Assembly (NCBI GenBank): GCA_937877545.1
Contig: CALFJE010000051.1
Coordinates: 1 to 21,021 of the forward strand
DNA length: 21,021 nt
Direction: 5' to 3'
From: an uncultured Selenomonadales bacterium
Lineage (GTDB): Bacteria > Bacillota > Negativicutes > Selenomonadales > Selenomonadaceae
Shown: piece by piece, positions 18,501 through 21,021 of the stretch
Position numbering within the stretch: position 1 is the first letter of the stretch
Layout of the letters: the number at the start of each line of letters is the position of its first letter
Notes under the pieces: model-generated
Seen by the model: the letters and a program-made list of their open reading frames with translations, nothing else
What the model was told of the DNA's origin: nothing
Database searches by the model: none
Made by a program: the position numbers and the translations under genes

Positions 18501-21021
18501 CTGCGGGATTGGAGTACAACGTCGAGGACAAAACGCTAACCGTTGCAGATAAGGCGGTCAATGAAGAGTTCGGGCTTAGCGGCTTGGCGGACGGCTTGAC
18601 GGTTGAACAGCTTACGGCGGCGATAGATGTTGACGGCACGACGGTAACAATCACGGACGAGAGTATCCTTGACAGCGGCAACACCGTTACAGTTGATTTG
18701 GGTTACACTCTTGAGTTGGGCAGCTCCGTTACAATCAGCGAAAATAAGACGGCGGCATTTACGCGGGACGCGGACGACACGACCAAATACAGCTACAGCT
18801 CTGCGGGCGACACGACAGGCTGGCGCGTTGTCGACAATGAAATCGTGCACTACGACAACAACGTCCGGACGTTCACGCTCGGCGACTTGAGCACCGCAGG
18901 CGTGTCAAGCAATATCGAAGTAGCCGGCAGTTATGTATATCTGAATCCCGATGCTTTCGGCACGAGCGGCGCGACCCTCCTCGATAACGACGGCGATTTT
19001 AAATTTGGCTTGAGCAATGCGGGCAATACTGCAGATGTCGGCGGCAAGACCTTCACGGGCACCTCGGCAGCCGATACTATCATCAACTTAGACTTTACAA
19101 ATCTCAAAATTGACGCGGGCGAGGGCAACGATTTAATCACCAACCGAAGCTCCAACGTGACGATAAGCACGGGCGGCGGCTCCGATACCATATTCGCTTA
19201 TGCGGGGATAAGTTTCACTGTCACGGACTTTGCTGTCGACGATGTGATTCAGCTCTTCGACGGGGCGAACACCTTGGCGGTAAGCAGTATCGCGACAGTT
19301 GACGGCGGCATATTAGCTGCGGGGTCTAATGCCGGCTACACTGCGACAATTAAGGGCGTTAGCTTGGCAGTTGGTACAGGCGGCTGGTCGTCAATCACGG
19401 ACGGCTTCAGTTATCAGACGTGGACGACAAGCGGCGCATACATTGGCAGTGGCGCGGTTCACTACTCCGACGAGACGACGCATATCAACGCGTTCACAAT
19501 CAGCGGCTTGAGCGGGAACATCGGGCTTGACGGCGTGTCCGGGGTCGTGACGATTGATAACGGCGTTGTCACGTTGACGGAAGAGGCATTCGGCGGCAAC
19601 TCGACGATAACCCTCGCCGATACGCACGCGGGCGACGGCATTAACTACAGCTTGAGCCTCGGCACGTTGACCTCAATCAGCGCGATAACAGAGACGTTAG
19701 CCTCGAACGGTGGCGGCACGTTCACGTACACGGCGGGCGGCTCCTATGCGGGCTACAGCCTCTCAACCGTCGACACGAACACGACTAAGATAACCAAGAC
19801 CGCGCAGGTTGGCGGCGAACAATTCACAATCAGCGGCTTAAATTCGGAAGCGGCACTTGGCACCAACGTCATTGTCGAAGATAAGGCAGTCACCGTTAAA
19901 GACGGCGCGTTGATCGCCAACCATGCCGATATAACTTTTGCAAGCCATGACGGCTACAGCTTGGACTTTGACGACGCCATTAAGCCAAGGCAGATTGACT
20001 TCAATCAAAACGGCAACGCGGTTACGTTGAGCGGCACGACGGCGGGCTATGCAAAAGTCGGCGACGCTTACGAGTGGCAAGCGCAAGTTGGCGGCGAAAC
20101 TTTGACGATAACGGGCTTGAAAGACGACGCGACTTTAACGGCTGACATGTTTACACGCGACGGCAATGTCATCACCTTCAAGCCGACCGATGAACTTTTG
20201 CCGAGCAATCCGACGACGCTAACAATTTCAAGCGGCGGCGTGATAGACACTTCCGAGTTGACGACGACAGCTGAAGTTGCGGCGCATTGGAGCGGCACGA
20301 CTTACATTTCCGAGAAGACAGCCTCCGGCTGGACGAATGGCGCGGCAACAGTTGCCTACACTGCGGCGACGGGCGGCGCGGAATTATTTACGCTTAACGA
20401 CTTAAAAGCGAACGTGACAGACGAGGAACTGACGGCGGCGATTGAAGTTGACGGCACGACGTTAAAGATAAAGTCCGACACGATTTTTGACACGGGCAAA
20501 AAAATTACCGCTCCGAGCGGCTACGTCTTCAAAGTTGCCGACACGAGCGGGCATTACGCTTACGAAAGCGGCAACGGCTACGCATTGGCGACAACCGACA
20601 ACGCGAACGGCTATCCCGATTTGGTTCGTGTTTATGAAGTCACGTTGCCGAGCGGCGTCTCTGCTCAAGGCAACATCGTCACTGCCGACAACGGCAAGAC
20701 TTACGCAGTCGGAAGTATCACTTTCAGCGGCGTCAAGAGCGGCTACGTTATGAATTCCGCTGAAATTACAGGTGACACGACGATTAGCGCAACGCTTGAC
20801 ACGGCGAATCATTACGTCTTCAACAACGGCAACGGCTACGCATTGGCGACAACCGACAACGCGAACGGCTATTCCGATTTGGTTCGTGTTTATGAAGTCA
20901 CGTTGCCGAGCGGCGTCTCTGCTCAAGGCAACATCGTCACTGCCGACAACGGCAAGACTTACGCAGTCGGAAGTATCACTTTCAGCGGCGTCAAGAGCGG
21001 CTACGTTATGAATTCCGCTGA
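479..21021 (+). CDS. Giant GLUG/RTX-like repeat protein, probable secreted or surface adhesin, 3' end missing
   Basis: One uninterrupted frame of 6,847 complete codons plus two bases; translation of every line shows no stop. Residues 1-32 are a head with KFDLQRFD. Residues 33-4000 carry 14 GLUG modules, 4068-4580 RTX-like repeats around a unique region, about 4660-4700 a C-type module, 4848-5672 three further GLUG modules, 5673-5762 RTX-like repeats, and 5763-6847 C-type modules with another RTX-like patch at 6194-6245. Composition is rich in Gly, Asn, Thr, Asp and Ser, typical of long beta-structured exoproteins. GLUG motifs are known from bacterial surface and secreted proteins, and RTX nonapeptides from calcium-binding proteins exported by type I systems. 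No N-terminal signal peptide or membrane segment is seen, which would fit type I export with a C-terminal signal outside the window; that is inference. No catalytic domain is recognised. The role is probably adhesion or matrix formation. Confidence 0.96.
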   Translation, partial: MRNKIFVKEDFKFDLQRFDSAFSGGDGSQTNPYQIASVKDLQQLANDVNGGNTYYGKYFIVTANIDLSSDLNWGPIGNQNTSAFAGTFDGNNSEYTISGMKINRRDWNQGLFGYNSGTIKNVTLLNVDITNRKQNSNIGGLVGYNEGTVASCTVTGNIGGYQYVGGIVGYNGFGGQVKNCTVDAQVNGDSTVGGIVGINDSSRTVIQNNTFHSNAGAVGEDWNSRMTRNNNRVYDFNAPAEFTATFSSGETVTINGTTYYKEGAIFKLTLNTTSNDSWHKITGIKGASKNSDGTFDYILGTTFELEGFPKIGSLAFDDTTNTYTINNATDLKALADYVNAGNTCAGYNFKLGDNIEGVNFHIGTADSKFAGTLDGDGKTITLAYDDGGALFNYVDGANFSKLTVAGTINTSEKFAAGLISHSYGNTTINDCTSSVTINSSINGAGNHGGFVGSVDGGKLTISNGTFDGKFIGQKTSHWGGFVGWNGGDTEISGGLFAPKGFSLTTNNSANFACNGGKITDSYFRDNIGLKPVQGEQVFALNLPAGVTAELVSGDAVTFGDKTHYKKDATFKLTLTITSNDEFVHIAGIKGLTKNSDGTFDYTIGTRLELDCYAQIGSLGFDTSDNSYTIGTKEQLIEFRDYVNAGHDCKGLTFKLTDSLDLDGVNWTPIGNNKKSFSGTFDGGNNTISNLTITGNGDYRGLFGKNYGTIKNVNLINANISGNEFVGGIVGYNWKGTIENCAVSGEFSGNQKVGGIVGVNTNGMIKDSFAATNISGGNENVGALVGYTVFSKYSGNEYASNVGDNTGAIKWLTLPTGITATPDNAADKVTVDGTDYYKPDSTVKLTINIASNDTFEKITGFKGLTANDDGTFNYTIGGAALEFDGYAKIGSLAFDGTTNTYTINNATDLRALADFVDAGNNCAGYKFTLGDNISGVDFHIGTMNSKFAGTLDGNDKKITVSYETDDVLCALFNYVDGANFSKLTVAGTINTSNYSTAGLIGYSYGNTTIDNCTSSVTINSTYNGGSANGGFVSAVMGGKLTIKDSTFDGSFIGQNTYGWSGFVGTNLAKTEITGSLFAPAQIDVNTKDSATFANLSNNVTDSYCTTTLGTLQGEKIFTELTLPDGITATYTGGNDYKIVIGDKTYYKPGATFTLTAQDGYGNGYEGYTFKAGNTSATRTGEGVYNLVLGNSDKVEFVGFPKIGSLGFDKETNTYLINSEDDLIAFRDYVNDWMHDCQGFTFKLTDDLDLEKFDNWTPIGIYSFSGTFDGDGHTISNLKITGGNDHCGLFGKNSGSIKNVSLVNANVSGNYWVGGLLGQNNQGSVDNCFVSGTISGNYWVGGLVGQNNWGSVDNCFVNGTISGNQWFGAVVGQNGGGTVSDNGYISNVGDGTGAIKYYSLDLPEGVTAKYVSGGNVKIVGSNAYYTPGATFTLTLDKTNADLLANYAKVNGFKNATLISGNDYSFTLDEKGTGITIDGTDWIEGLSYVKDSNGYVNYYKLSTSYDWQLLCDFVNGTGKWAGNPHDCAGTTFEFTRDISTSGTLNNFAGTIDGKGYKLINSSITFGTLNNATISNLEIANASAYGYSSVNGAGLAKETTGNTTLSNITVSARLKNTSTDSFGGLVGKNSGNLTIENSKFSGYIESGDAAQVGGFVGENAGTLTITDGVFIPFGLDIKSNAVTRATFANGDNVTINGTTYYATQLGTAQGEKIFSEDELTLPEGITANYISGDRLTFDGKTYYKQGTTFEIVGEVADGYKLVAGEGSTLTKNDDGTYNFVFNGSAQVTLANASEIAGLTLENGYYLISSVENLQTFRDYVNSGHNCAGLKFRQTTDLDLSGIANWTPIGYGRNKIFSGTFDGQGYSISNLKITGNESNVGLFSSNHGTIKNLTLINANVTGSQWVGGIAANNGYGTIENCAVSGTISGSTGQVGGIAGYNYAGTIKNSFADVTVSGNSKIGAIVGYSSSDGKFSGNEYCSENGDNYGATRLYKLNLDDGIEISADAPPSDRRTFNGTNYYKSGATITLDVTGTYNGAANAPTYLRYGDELYEAGSGVTLTIDGNTDLKLYGYDSFNNITYNAETGCYEINSPAGFYELVAYSRNHDCKGYKFKLTDDVEIRAGYNIGAENCHFKGEFDGDGHKLNLNKFAATIDNMSVFKFIEDATIKDLTVSGDFYVGNTNNAGGLVSQSFGNSTIDNCVADVAIRSGTGTVGGLVAVNNGTLNISNSKFTGLLSGNIEQLGGFVGDNKDTLTISDGVFAPNTSSTVENAATFANGDGVCNIENSCYTRALGTVQGNEICLVSNLPEGITTELESGESITVGGTTYYKPGTKLKLTIGDEFNYSPETLTMSAGGNELVKNDDGTYTLTLTKSANISFDAQFKIGTAIYDADKGSVVMHYLAYDAAGGYFKIQSVQDLQTLAEYVNSWHSCKGLTFKLMNDIDLSGVTDYWAPIAQKTSAGNVSSVEFAGTFDGQGYTISNVPLKDGLEVTGGNSLSSIANNYRGVLGVGLFGTIGTSGFVKDLNVTGTANETNTWTDGGLFVGRNYGTIDNCTVQGKCGGFVNLNTGTIKDCVSIMTGIHTENLGGFAATAGGNFINNLYVLRYSPPRGFFSTGGTRLTKYVSIGDLNIKVAGGEAVIFDKRLYYNTDSAITINLDDDFVAANADKFLKIGNTLLGTVSSSLTYTFPNDFNSTDNDSLVVGDAPTVEEEIANAENVININSLDDFINFRDQVNKGKIYIGKIVRLTTDLDLSGIDNWTPIGTLTWKYFKGTFDGNGHTISNLTTSGHPKGSGLFTKNEGTIKNLTLKNVNISGDKYVGGIVGENSGGTIDNCFVDGTINGNKYVGGIAGNSWGTVKNSFAEIAVSGNQYVGAVVGFSDGTTGDNAFCSDASDNTGATKYYALNVPEGVTITTDNANKKTIGGKTYYKPDATLTLTTTNDMTGKMFKSGGNIATYNSATSSYTLTLSNSEIVIEDTPKIGTMSLDLETGVYLINNVTDLQSLATYVNAGHDCAGLTFKLTKDLDLSEISNWTPIGNESDIYFRGTFDGNGHTISNLKITVLTVYTVGLFGYSGGTIKNVSLVNANISGQQFVGGIAGYNTGTIDNCFVGGTISGDSQVGGIVGRNPTRDKVKNCFFDGTISGTWSVGTIAGYVTGNDSLSYENNAFCSDAYDGTGATKYYALDLPEGVTATYTGDDDLKKTVGDKNYYKSGATFNLSVGNNANYQTITGLSVDGKALTKTGEIYSYTLDDNATIDIIGVPTIAELTNAGAIYNHDENAYEISTKEQLLALASYVNGGHNCNGLKFKLTEDIDLDGVNWTAIGNNKSYFNGTFDGDNHTIKNLSGSNSLFYNNNGKIKNVNLTNVNISGNNYVGAVARTNYATIENCTVEGKISGQQYVGGIVGTNFGGTLKNSFTDAEVSGNNYVGAVVGNNAGTLSGNYYAKGNDSYASKINTLTLPAGVTATFNSGGGDSVTLGGKQYYLQGSSLLLSVDKTTANYYNVKGLRVGDTDLTADATGNYALIFDGQNTTVTINGDPIIEGLTYSNGVYLITSYSDLGTLANYVAAGHNCAGLKFKVTAEKDTYYDIQNSQYQIGTAETPFAGTFDGNGKTIDIAGSLDSLFSYIDGATIKNLTVKSKGMVANAGGTNTISGCVVSSSNIERGGFVYNNSGTLTIRNSVFNGSIASGDGFVGNNTGTLRVRGSMFAPSSVPENYSGNAYAGGTVNLTNSYYTTGTGNGATKAFKFELPANTNLANDNSLMTFDGVKYIAQGSELKLTVDAAQFTQFASFKVDGQDVAGKNGVYTVTIGDTYPTIAATGRVKIADLIYDESDGSYLIESAEELQALANFISAGNAPTNKFKLTHDIDISGKNIQLGTSGYKFAGEFDGNGYTITTDKTLFNYTSGATIGNLTIDGTIADGSAFIANADGGTINNCAFVGTLSNATNGFVGSGTVNISNSVFAPEGDFSGAAFGGTVTNSYYTKGTAGDDSIKVHTLSGLPRQLNLTCADTDKFTFGGTTYYKHGAALTFNRDDEARRVVDGVTVGGVAATKDGDAYTITLNSDAADLAVVGSWHIQLNGKGDTYTNREDNISILGGAGNDSVDNYGKDVTITASEGNDTVKLRNGNNSIKLDGFGVGDVIEFDGEFSLGSEGYNESDKKAVIISNHVWTTLDGVKFSEDGTVWSFDAATRTATYGKQKLEGVYLDETDGKIKYRLNQIDAEDKYVELKGIGSNFAIQTDNLDGYGGLKAGTETIVLNGNHFAGGDGISVTSNEKGYAFALMEGTGGKHFTGSDKGEYIYLDEGGYDTIKPVTITSGGGADTIKLGLNVQKVVVTDMSQDDRIYLYGGTIDELEVIGEEGNQSLVAQTSSTGTIKRVTIGGISNIATDLSGWQDTKNGKAYYVGNANGFGVDENRMYIGYVTANDLTPIIEFNGLKIVSEDSPRYYDGYGYPQVQINPENFAGNSLEILQEQGGTVVEMFYGDYTGKTLVGSDANNIQHDEYTGDSEIGDIIQNSGASLVIMCGGGDDSIDNYADNATIIAGSGGNNINLHSGGNISVNGGTGDNQIYIETAEAVIVNAQGNNTIRGNLNSLTVENFNSGDVIVTDNATNLSVDADGNLVATYDGGTFTIAGISQLASGDVTNAWSKSGNTFTYGQSVGTAGAYLVDGNIAYAENKTFFTLDNLKDGLTAEQIAAGVTINGGKVILSESVLDTAKSPSISGGRIEIDSPLLQRKVTAGWNLIDFDRNIYAYYGAAGDGSGWYKGDDGKWKYADGIKPLFTFGNIKTIKEVYDDENKEWNFYDAATIDKDNKVLTLSNDSFNGANIELLGNAGGYTFKFAEDFDATGKTFDGLPKIGDMTFGSDAAGNAYYLISTVADLQALATYVNAGNTCAGYTFKLASDLDLNNESWTPIGTDSDHYFSGTFDGGDHIIRNLTITSDGSNIGLFGYVKNSTIKNVNLINANLSGGYTQIGGIAGANYFGTIDNCFVDGNISGSRYVGAIAGVNLNGTVIDCYYHSKAGGYGTPVYKLSLADGVTANYVSGESKTVDGTTYYLSGATFDLTLDTDKLDPSDANEKIAVKNGTQIGDNTYRYTVYDNESAQVNQFTCYPKIDGLTFVPNNNGGGSYNLDNAASFASLATFLANYTGDKSVLKFNLTADTYEISDAEQLKLLATIVNSGNTCRGKTFKLADDIDLSSIANWTPIGNVVNEFTGTFDGDGKTISNLKITGGDRVGLFGLNGKGGTIKNVSLVNANISGNEFVGGIAYLNYGTIENCTVEGTISGNDRFIGGIAATNHGTINNCLTFAKTSGENYVGAIAGWNIGTINNSYRLGDATPDDVALAYELTLPEGVTVAEDKGVTYNGKLYVPAGDLKLNIIATAHTDNLAKITGISGATDNGDGTFTYTMPAENSTPEFSGLPVIAGLTLDTSDDSYIIDSVEALQALATYVNSGNTCAGLKFKQTEEIILDGESNWTPIGTETNPFAGTFDAGIYDSDGELTDSYTISNLTIKDGGDNVGLFGYVQFGTIKNVVLLYANISGTENVGGIVGTISDGTIDNCFFDGSISSGTSGAIVGNNDGGTLTDCYYHIETVTPKRGLLKSGGSSGGGLYSLTEPEHFTFTNVTGFRNYRGRIFATGQVTFELTADDDRRIIDELSGAEIMKSGNIYTVNLTGDAALDATYHIQLHDGGDSYTNAEDNISVLGSAGNDTISNSGKNVTIDGGAGNDSISNTAANVTIDGGAGENKIYNTAANVSIDVSKGNDVIEFAGTNSFTVAGFGAGDVIKPASGNLNDLTYTNNGVVASYRADGANYDSHITIGGLSLSQESKSWSLESGTAKFITTTNAGAYLNGGEIAYRGESTGAAQVAIIGITNLDGIADVGKVIEVDGSAVNDSGATVALNSNGYQFNLKGDWSGKTFTATANNDVITNLAASGLTITTGDGSDTIEITGGVSAVNITDFSTDDRLDFAAGISNYSYSNGALTVTLTDNQVVQLTGLTAPIEATWLAVTDGNAVYGTPAGLEYNVEDKTLTVADKAVNEEFGLSGLADGLTVEQLTAAIDVDGTTVTITDESILDSGNTVTVDLGYTLELGSSVTISENKTAAFTRDADDTTKYSYSSAGDTTGWRVVDNEIVHYDNNVRTFTLGDLSTAGVSSNIEVAGSYVYLNPDAFGTSGATLLDNDGDFKFGLSNAGNTADVGGKTFTGTSAADTIINLDFTNLKIDAGEGNDLITNRSSNVTISTGGGSDTIFAYAGISFTVTDFAVDDVIQLFDGANTLAVSSIATVDGGILAAGSNAGYTATIKGVSLAVGTGGWSSITDGFSYQTWTTSGAYIGSGAVHYSDETTHINAFTISGLSGNIGLDGVSGVVTIDNGVVTLTEEAFGGNSTITLADTHAGDGINYSLSLGTLTSISAITETLASNGGGTFTYTAGGSYAGYSLSTVDTNTTKITKTAQVGGEQFTISGLNSEAALGTNVIVEDKAVTVKDGALIANHADITFASHDGYSLDFDDAIKPRQIDFNQNGNAVTLSGTTAGYAKVGDAYEWQAQVGGETLTITGLKDDATLTADMFTRDGNVITFKPTDELLPSNPTTLTISSGGVIDTSELTTTAEVAAHWSGTTYISEKTASGWTNGAATVAYTAATGGAELFTLNDLKANVTDEELTAAIEVDGTTLKIKSDTIFDTGKKITAPSGYVFKVADTSGHYAYESGNGYALATTDNANGYPDLVRVYEVTLPSGVSAQGNIVTADNGKTYAVGSITFSGVKSGYVMNSAEITGDTTISATLDTANHYVFNNGNGYALATTDNANGYSDLVRVYEVTLPSGVSAQGNIVTADNGKTYAVGSITFSGVKSGYVMNSA
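575..2320 (+). repeat. GLUG super-repeat unit 1 (module 1 type A, module 2 type B)
   Basis: Residues 33-614. Type A modules contain a DLxxLAxxVNxG header, a WxPIG turn (here NWGPIG), FAGTFDG, and a run of GLUG motifs of the form GLFGYNSGTIKNV and VGGIVGYN. Module 1 lacks the header cysteine found later (NTYYG). Module 2 starts at 1409 (IGSLAFD) and is type B: no WTPIG, but FHIGTADSKFAGTLDG, then LFNYVDGANFSKLTVAG, and glycine-rich GGFVG strands ending near LFAP. A linker of about 75 residues, with the pattern LPxGVTA...TYYKxGATFxLT, joins successive modules. Confidence 0.85.
2321..4078 (+). repeat. GLUG super-repeat unit 2 (modules 3 and 4)
   Basis: Residues 615-1200. Module 3 (type A) has IGSLGFD, NAGHDCKG, NWTPIG and FSGTFDG, then GLFGKN, VGGIVGYN and VGGIVGVN GLUG strands. 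Module 4 (type B, from 3140) is the closest relative of module 2: the DNA around AAAATCGGCTCGCTTGCC and the LFNYVDGANFSKLTVAG segment are almost identical at an offset of 1,731-1,740 bp, pointing to duplication of a whole A/B unit. The unit ends with an atypical linker (DGYGNGYEGYTFKAG). Confidence 0.85.
4079..5848 (+). repeat. GLUG super-repeat unit 3 (modules 5 and 6)
   Basis: Residues 1201-1790. Module 5 (type A) has NWTPIG and an extra GLUG motif created by a near-perfect 81-bp tandem duplication (4394-4555). Module 6 (type B, from 4916) is more divergent: header WIEGLSY, an insertion around GTGKWAGNPHDCAG, FAGTIDGKG, and GGFVGENAGTLTI near its end. Confidence 0.8.
4394..4555 (+). repeat. 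Tandem duplication of a single 27-residue GLUG motif
   Basis: Copies 4394-4474 and 4475-4555 are each 27 codons and differ at 6 of 81 bases. Each encodes SGNYWVGGL(L/V)GQNN followed by SVDNCFV. The unit equals one GLUG motif, so this is a recent, in-frame single-motif expansion within module 5. Confidence 0.85.
5849..7615 (+). repeat. GLUG super-repeat unit 4 (modules 7 and 8)
   Basis: Residues 1791-2379. Module 7 (type A) has NSGHNCAG, NWTPIG, FSGTFDGQG, and GLUG strands VGGIAANNG and VGGIAGYN. Module 8 (type B, from 6689) begins FNNITYN, carries the header NHDCKG, FKGEFDGDGHKLNL and GGLVSQSFGNSTIDNC, and ends in VFAPNTSS. Its header is the most diverged of the B modules, but its order and length match them. 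Confidence 0.8.
7616..11077 (+). repeat. GLUG modules 9 to 12 (type A run)
   Basis: Residues 2380-3533. The A/B alternation stops here and four A-like modules follow each other, starting at 7616, 8597, 9401 and 10250. Module 9 is irregular: YWAPIA replaces WTPIG, and few GLUG strands remain (GLFGTIG, GLFVGRNYGTIDNC). Module 10 lacks the header cysteine (NKGKIYIG) but keeps NWTPIG and VGGIVGENSGGTIDNC. Modules 11 (NWTPIG) and 12 (NWTAIG) are regular, with YVGGIVGTN-type strands. The intermodule linkers continue in the LPxGVTA...YYK form. Confidence 0.82.
11078..12679 (+). repeat. GLUG modules 13 and 14 (two type B in tandem) and exit linker
   Basis: Residues 3534-4067. Module 13 (header GHNCAG, QIGTAETPFAGTFDG) and module 14 (from 11927, IQLGTSGYKFAGEFDG, no header cysteine) are both type B and short. 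Both end in a Phe-Ala-Pro style strand (MFAPSS, VFAPEGD). From about 12450 a last TYYKHGAALTF linker leads into the first RTX-like block. Confidence 0.78.
12680..12898 (+). repeat. RTX-like block 1
   Basis: Residues 4068-4140. It begins HIQLNGKGDTYTNREDNI and contains GGAGNDSVD and EGNDTVKL, matching the GGxGxDxhx nonapeptide of calcium-binding RTX repeats, though only one copy is canonical. It closes with a hydrophobic strand (KLDGFGVGDVIEF) that recurs after the other RTX-like blocks. Confidence 0.7.
12899..14023 (+). other. Unique, non-repetitive region of the giant protein
   Basis: Residues 4141-4515. This part has no GLUG motif and only one RTX-like vestige (GGGADTIKL near 13410). It is richer in charged and aromatic residues, for example near WTTLDGVKFSEDGTVW and YYDGYGYPQVQINP. 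I do not recognise a domain. It is the best candidate for a distinct folded unit, such as a binding domain, within the otherwise repetitive chain. Confidence 0.5.
14024..14245 (+). repeat. RTX-like block 1b
   Basis: Residues 4516-4589. It contains CGGGDDSIDNYADN, AGSGGNNINL, NGGTGDNQIYI and AQGNNTIRG: nonapeptide-like glycine turns about 18 residues apart, most with imperfect calcium-ligand positions (Asn in place of Asp). The TVENFNSGDVI strand that begins at the end of this block is the same boundary motif as after the other RTX-like blocks. Confidence 0.65.
14246..15019 (+). other. First C-type module and unique linker to the second GLUG block
   Basis: Residues 4590-4847. GAYLVDGNIAY is followed by FTLDNLKDGLTAEQIAAGV and INGGKVILSES at 14492 and after. 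This is the earliest copy of the C-type module that later dominates the end of the protein. Between about 14640 and 15000 is a unique tryptophan/tyrosine-rich segment (GSGWYKGDDGKWKYADG), which resembles choline- or glucan-binding style aromatic-glycine repeats only superficially, as a single copy. Confidence 0.55.
15020..17494 (+). repeat. Second GLUG block, modules 15 to 17 (type A)
   Basis: Residues 4848-5672. Headers start at 15020 (IGDMTFG), 15788 (IDGLTFV) and 16715 (IAGLTLD). All three have the header NxGNTC(A/R)G and a WTPIG turn. Module 16 contains an extra partial header before the true one (residues 5104-5150). GLUG strands include GLFGYVKNSTIKNV, VGGIAYLNYGTIENC and VGGIVGTISDGTIDNC. 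The block ends with YYHIETVTP and an atypical exit linker rich in charged residues. Confidence 0.82.
17495..17764 (+). repeat. RTX-like block 2
   Basis: Residues 5673-5762. It begins HIQLHDGGDSYTNAEDNI, clearly paralogous to the entry of block 1, then SAGNDTISN, GGAGNDSISN, GGAGENKIYN and SKGNDVIEF at an 18-residue period with the spacer (S/T)(A/G)(A/K)NVTIDGG. This is the most canonical calcium-nonapeptide region of the window. Calcium binding is known for the family but inferred here. Confidence 0.75.
17765..20568 (+). repeat. C-type module series (seven further copies)
   Basis: Residues 5763-6697. Repeated pattern: a strand FTxxxL, a variable loop, IxVDGxxVTI, then a short turn and a GYxxxL strand. 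Copies are recognisable at about 18047 (IIGITNL), 18569 (FGLSGL), 18872 (FTLGDL), 19493 (FTISGL), 19823 (FTISGL), 20102 (LTITGL) and 20387 (FTLNDL), with spacings of 279-621 bp. Several are preceded by GAYLxGGxIAY. I do not recognise the family; it looks like a small beta-rich repeat. The series runs into the tandem duplication at the right edge. Confidence 0.65.
19058..19213 (+). repeat. RTX-like block 3
   Basis: Residues 6194-6245, between C-type modules: GTSAADTIINL, AGEGNDLITN and TGGGSDTIFAYAG, again at about 18-residue spacing and again followed by a closing strand (FTVTDFAVDDVIQL). Confidence 0.65.
20569..21021 (+). repeat. 258-bp tandem duplication running into the right edge
   Basis: Bases 20569-20763 recur at 20827-21021 with a single difference in 195 (C at 20615, T at 20873; Pro to Ser). 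The period is 258 bp, 86 codons, so the frame is kept. The unit encodes GNGYALATTDNANGY, RVYEVTLPSGVSAQG and FSGVKSGYVMNS, then an EITGDTTISATLDTANHYVF spacer. The second copy is cut by the window, so the copy number is unknown. Confidence 0.92.

Overview
The window holds essentially one gene. A single reading frame opens at an ATG at 479, behind a strong Shine-Dalgarno, and runs to the right edge at 21021 without a stop. I translated every line: 6,847 complete codons and no frameshift. The product is therefore a giant protein of more than 6,847 residues (roughly 0.7 MDa so far) whose C-terminus lies outside the window. To the left, only the first 46 codons of a divergently oriented gene are present, with a 339-bp AT-richer region between the two starts (140-478).

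The giant protein is a repeat-built, presumably surface-exposed or secreted, adhesin-like polypeptide. Residues 1-32 are a short non-hydrophobic head with the motif KFDLQRFD and no visible signal peptide. Then come 14 GLUG-type modules (about 575-12480), the first nine in alternating A/B order with a super-period of 577-594 residues. An RTX-like glycine/aspartate repeat block (12680-12900), a unique region, a second RTX-like stretch (14024-14245) and a C-type module follow. Three more GLUG modules (15020-17494) and another RTX-like block (17495-17764) come next. The last 2.8 kb is a series of a different, unnamed C-type module with a further RTX-like patch (19058-19213). The window ends inside the second copy of a 258-bp tandem duplication (194 of 195 compared bases identical). 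The order GLUG, RTX, C-type therefore occurs twice, which suggests growth by block duplication at several scales: 27, 86, about 280 and about 585 residues, and about 4.8 kb.

Organism: canonical Shine-Dalgarno sites, moderate GC, GGC/AAC/GAC-rich codon use, GLUG and RTX-like repeats in one exported protein, and the N-terminal LQRF motif suggest a host-associated anaerobic bacterium. A diderm Bacillota lineage (Negativicutes, Selenomonas-like) is my best guess, at low to moderate confidence, since no taxonomic marker gene is present. No secretion partner, transposon, tRNA, rRNA or CRISPR array is visible.
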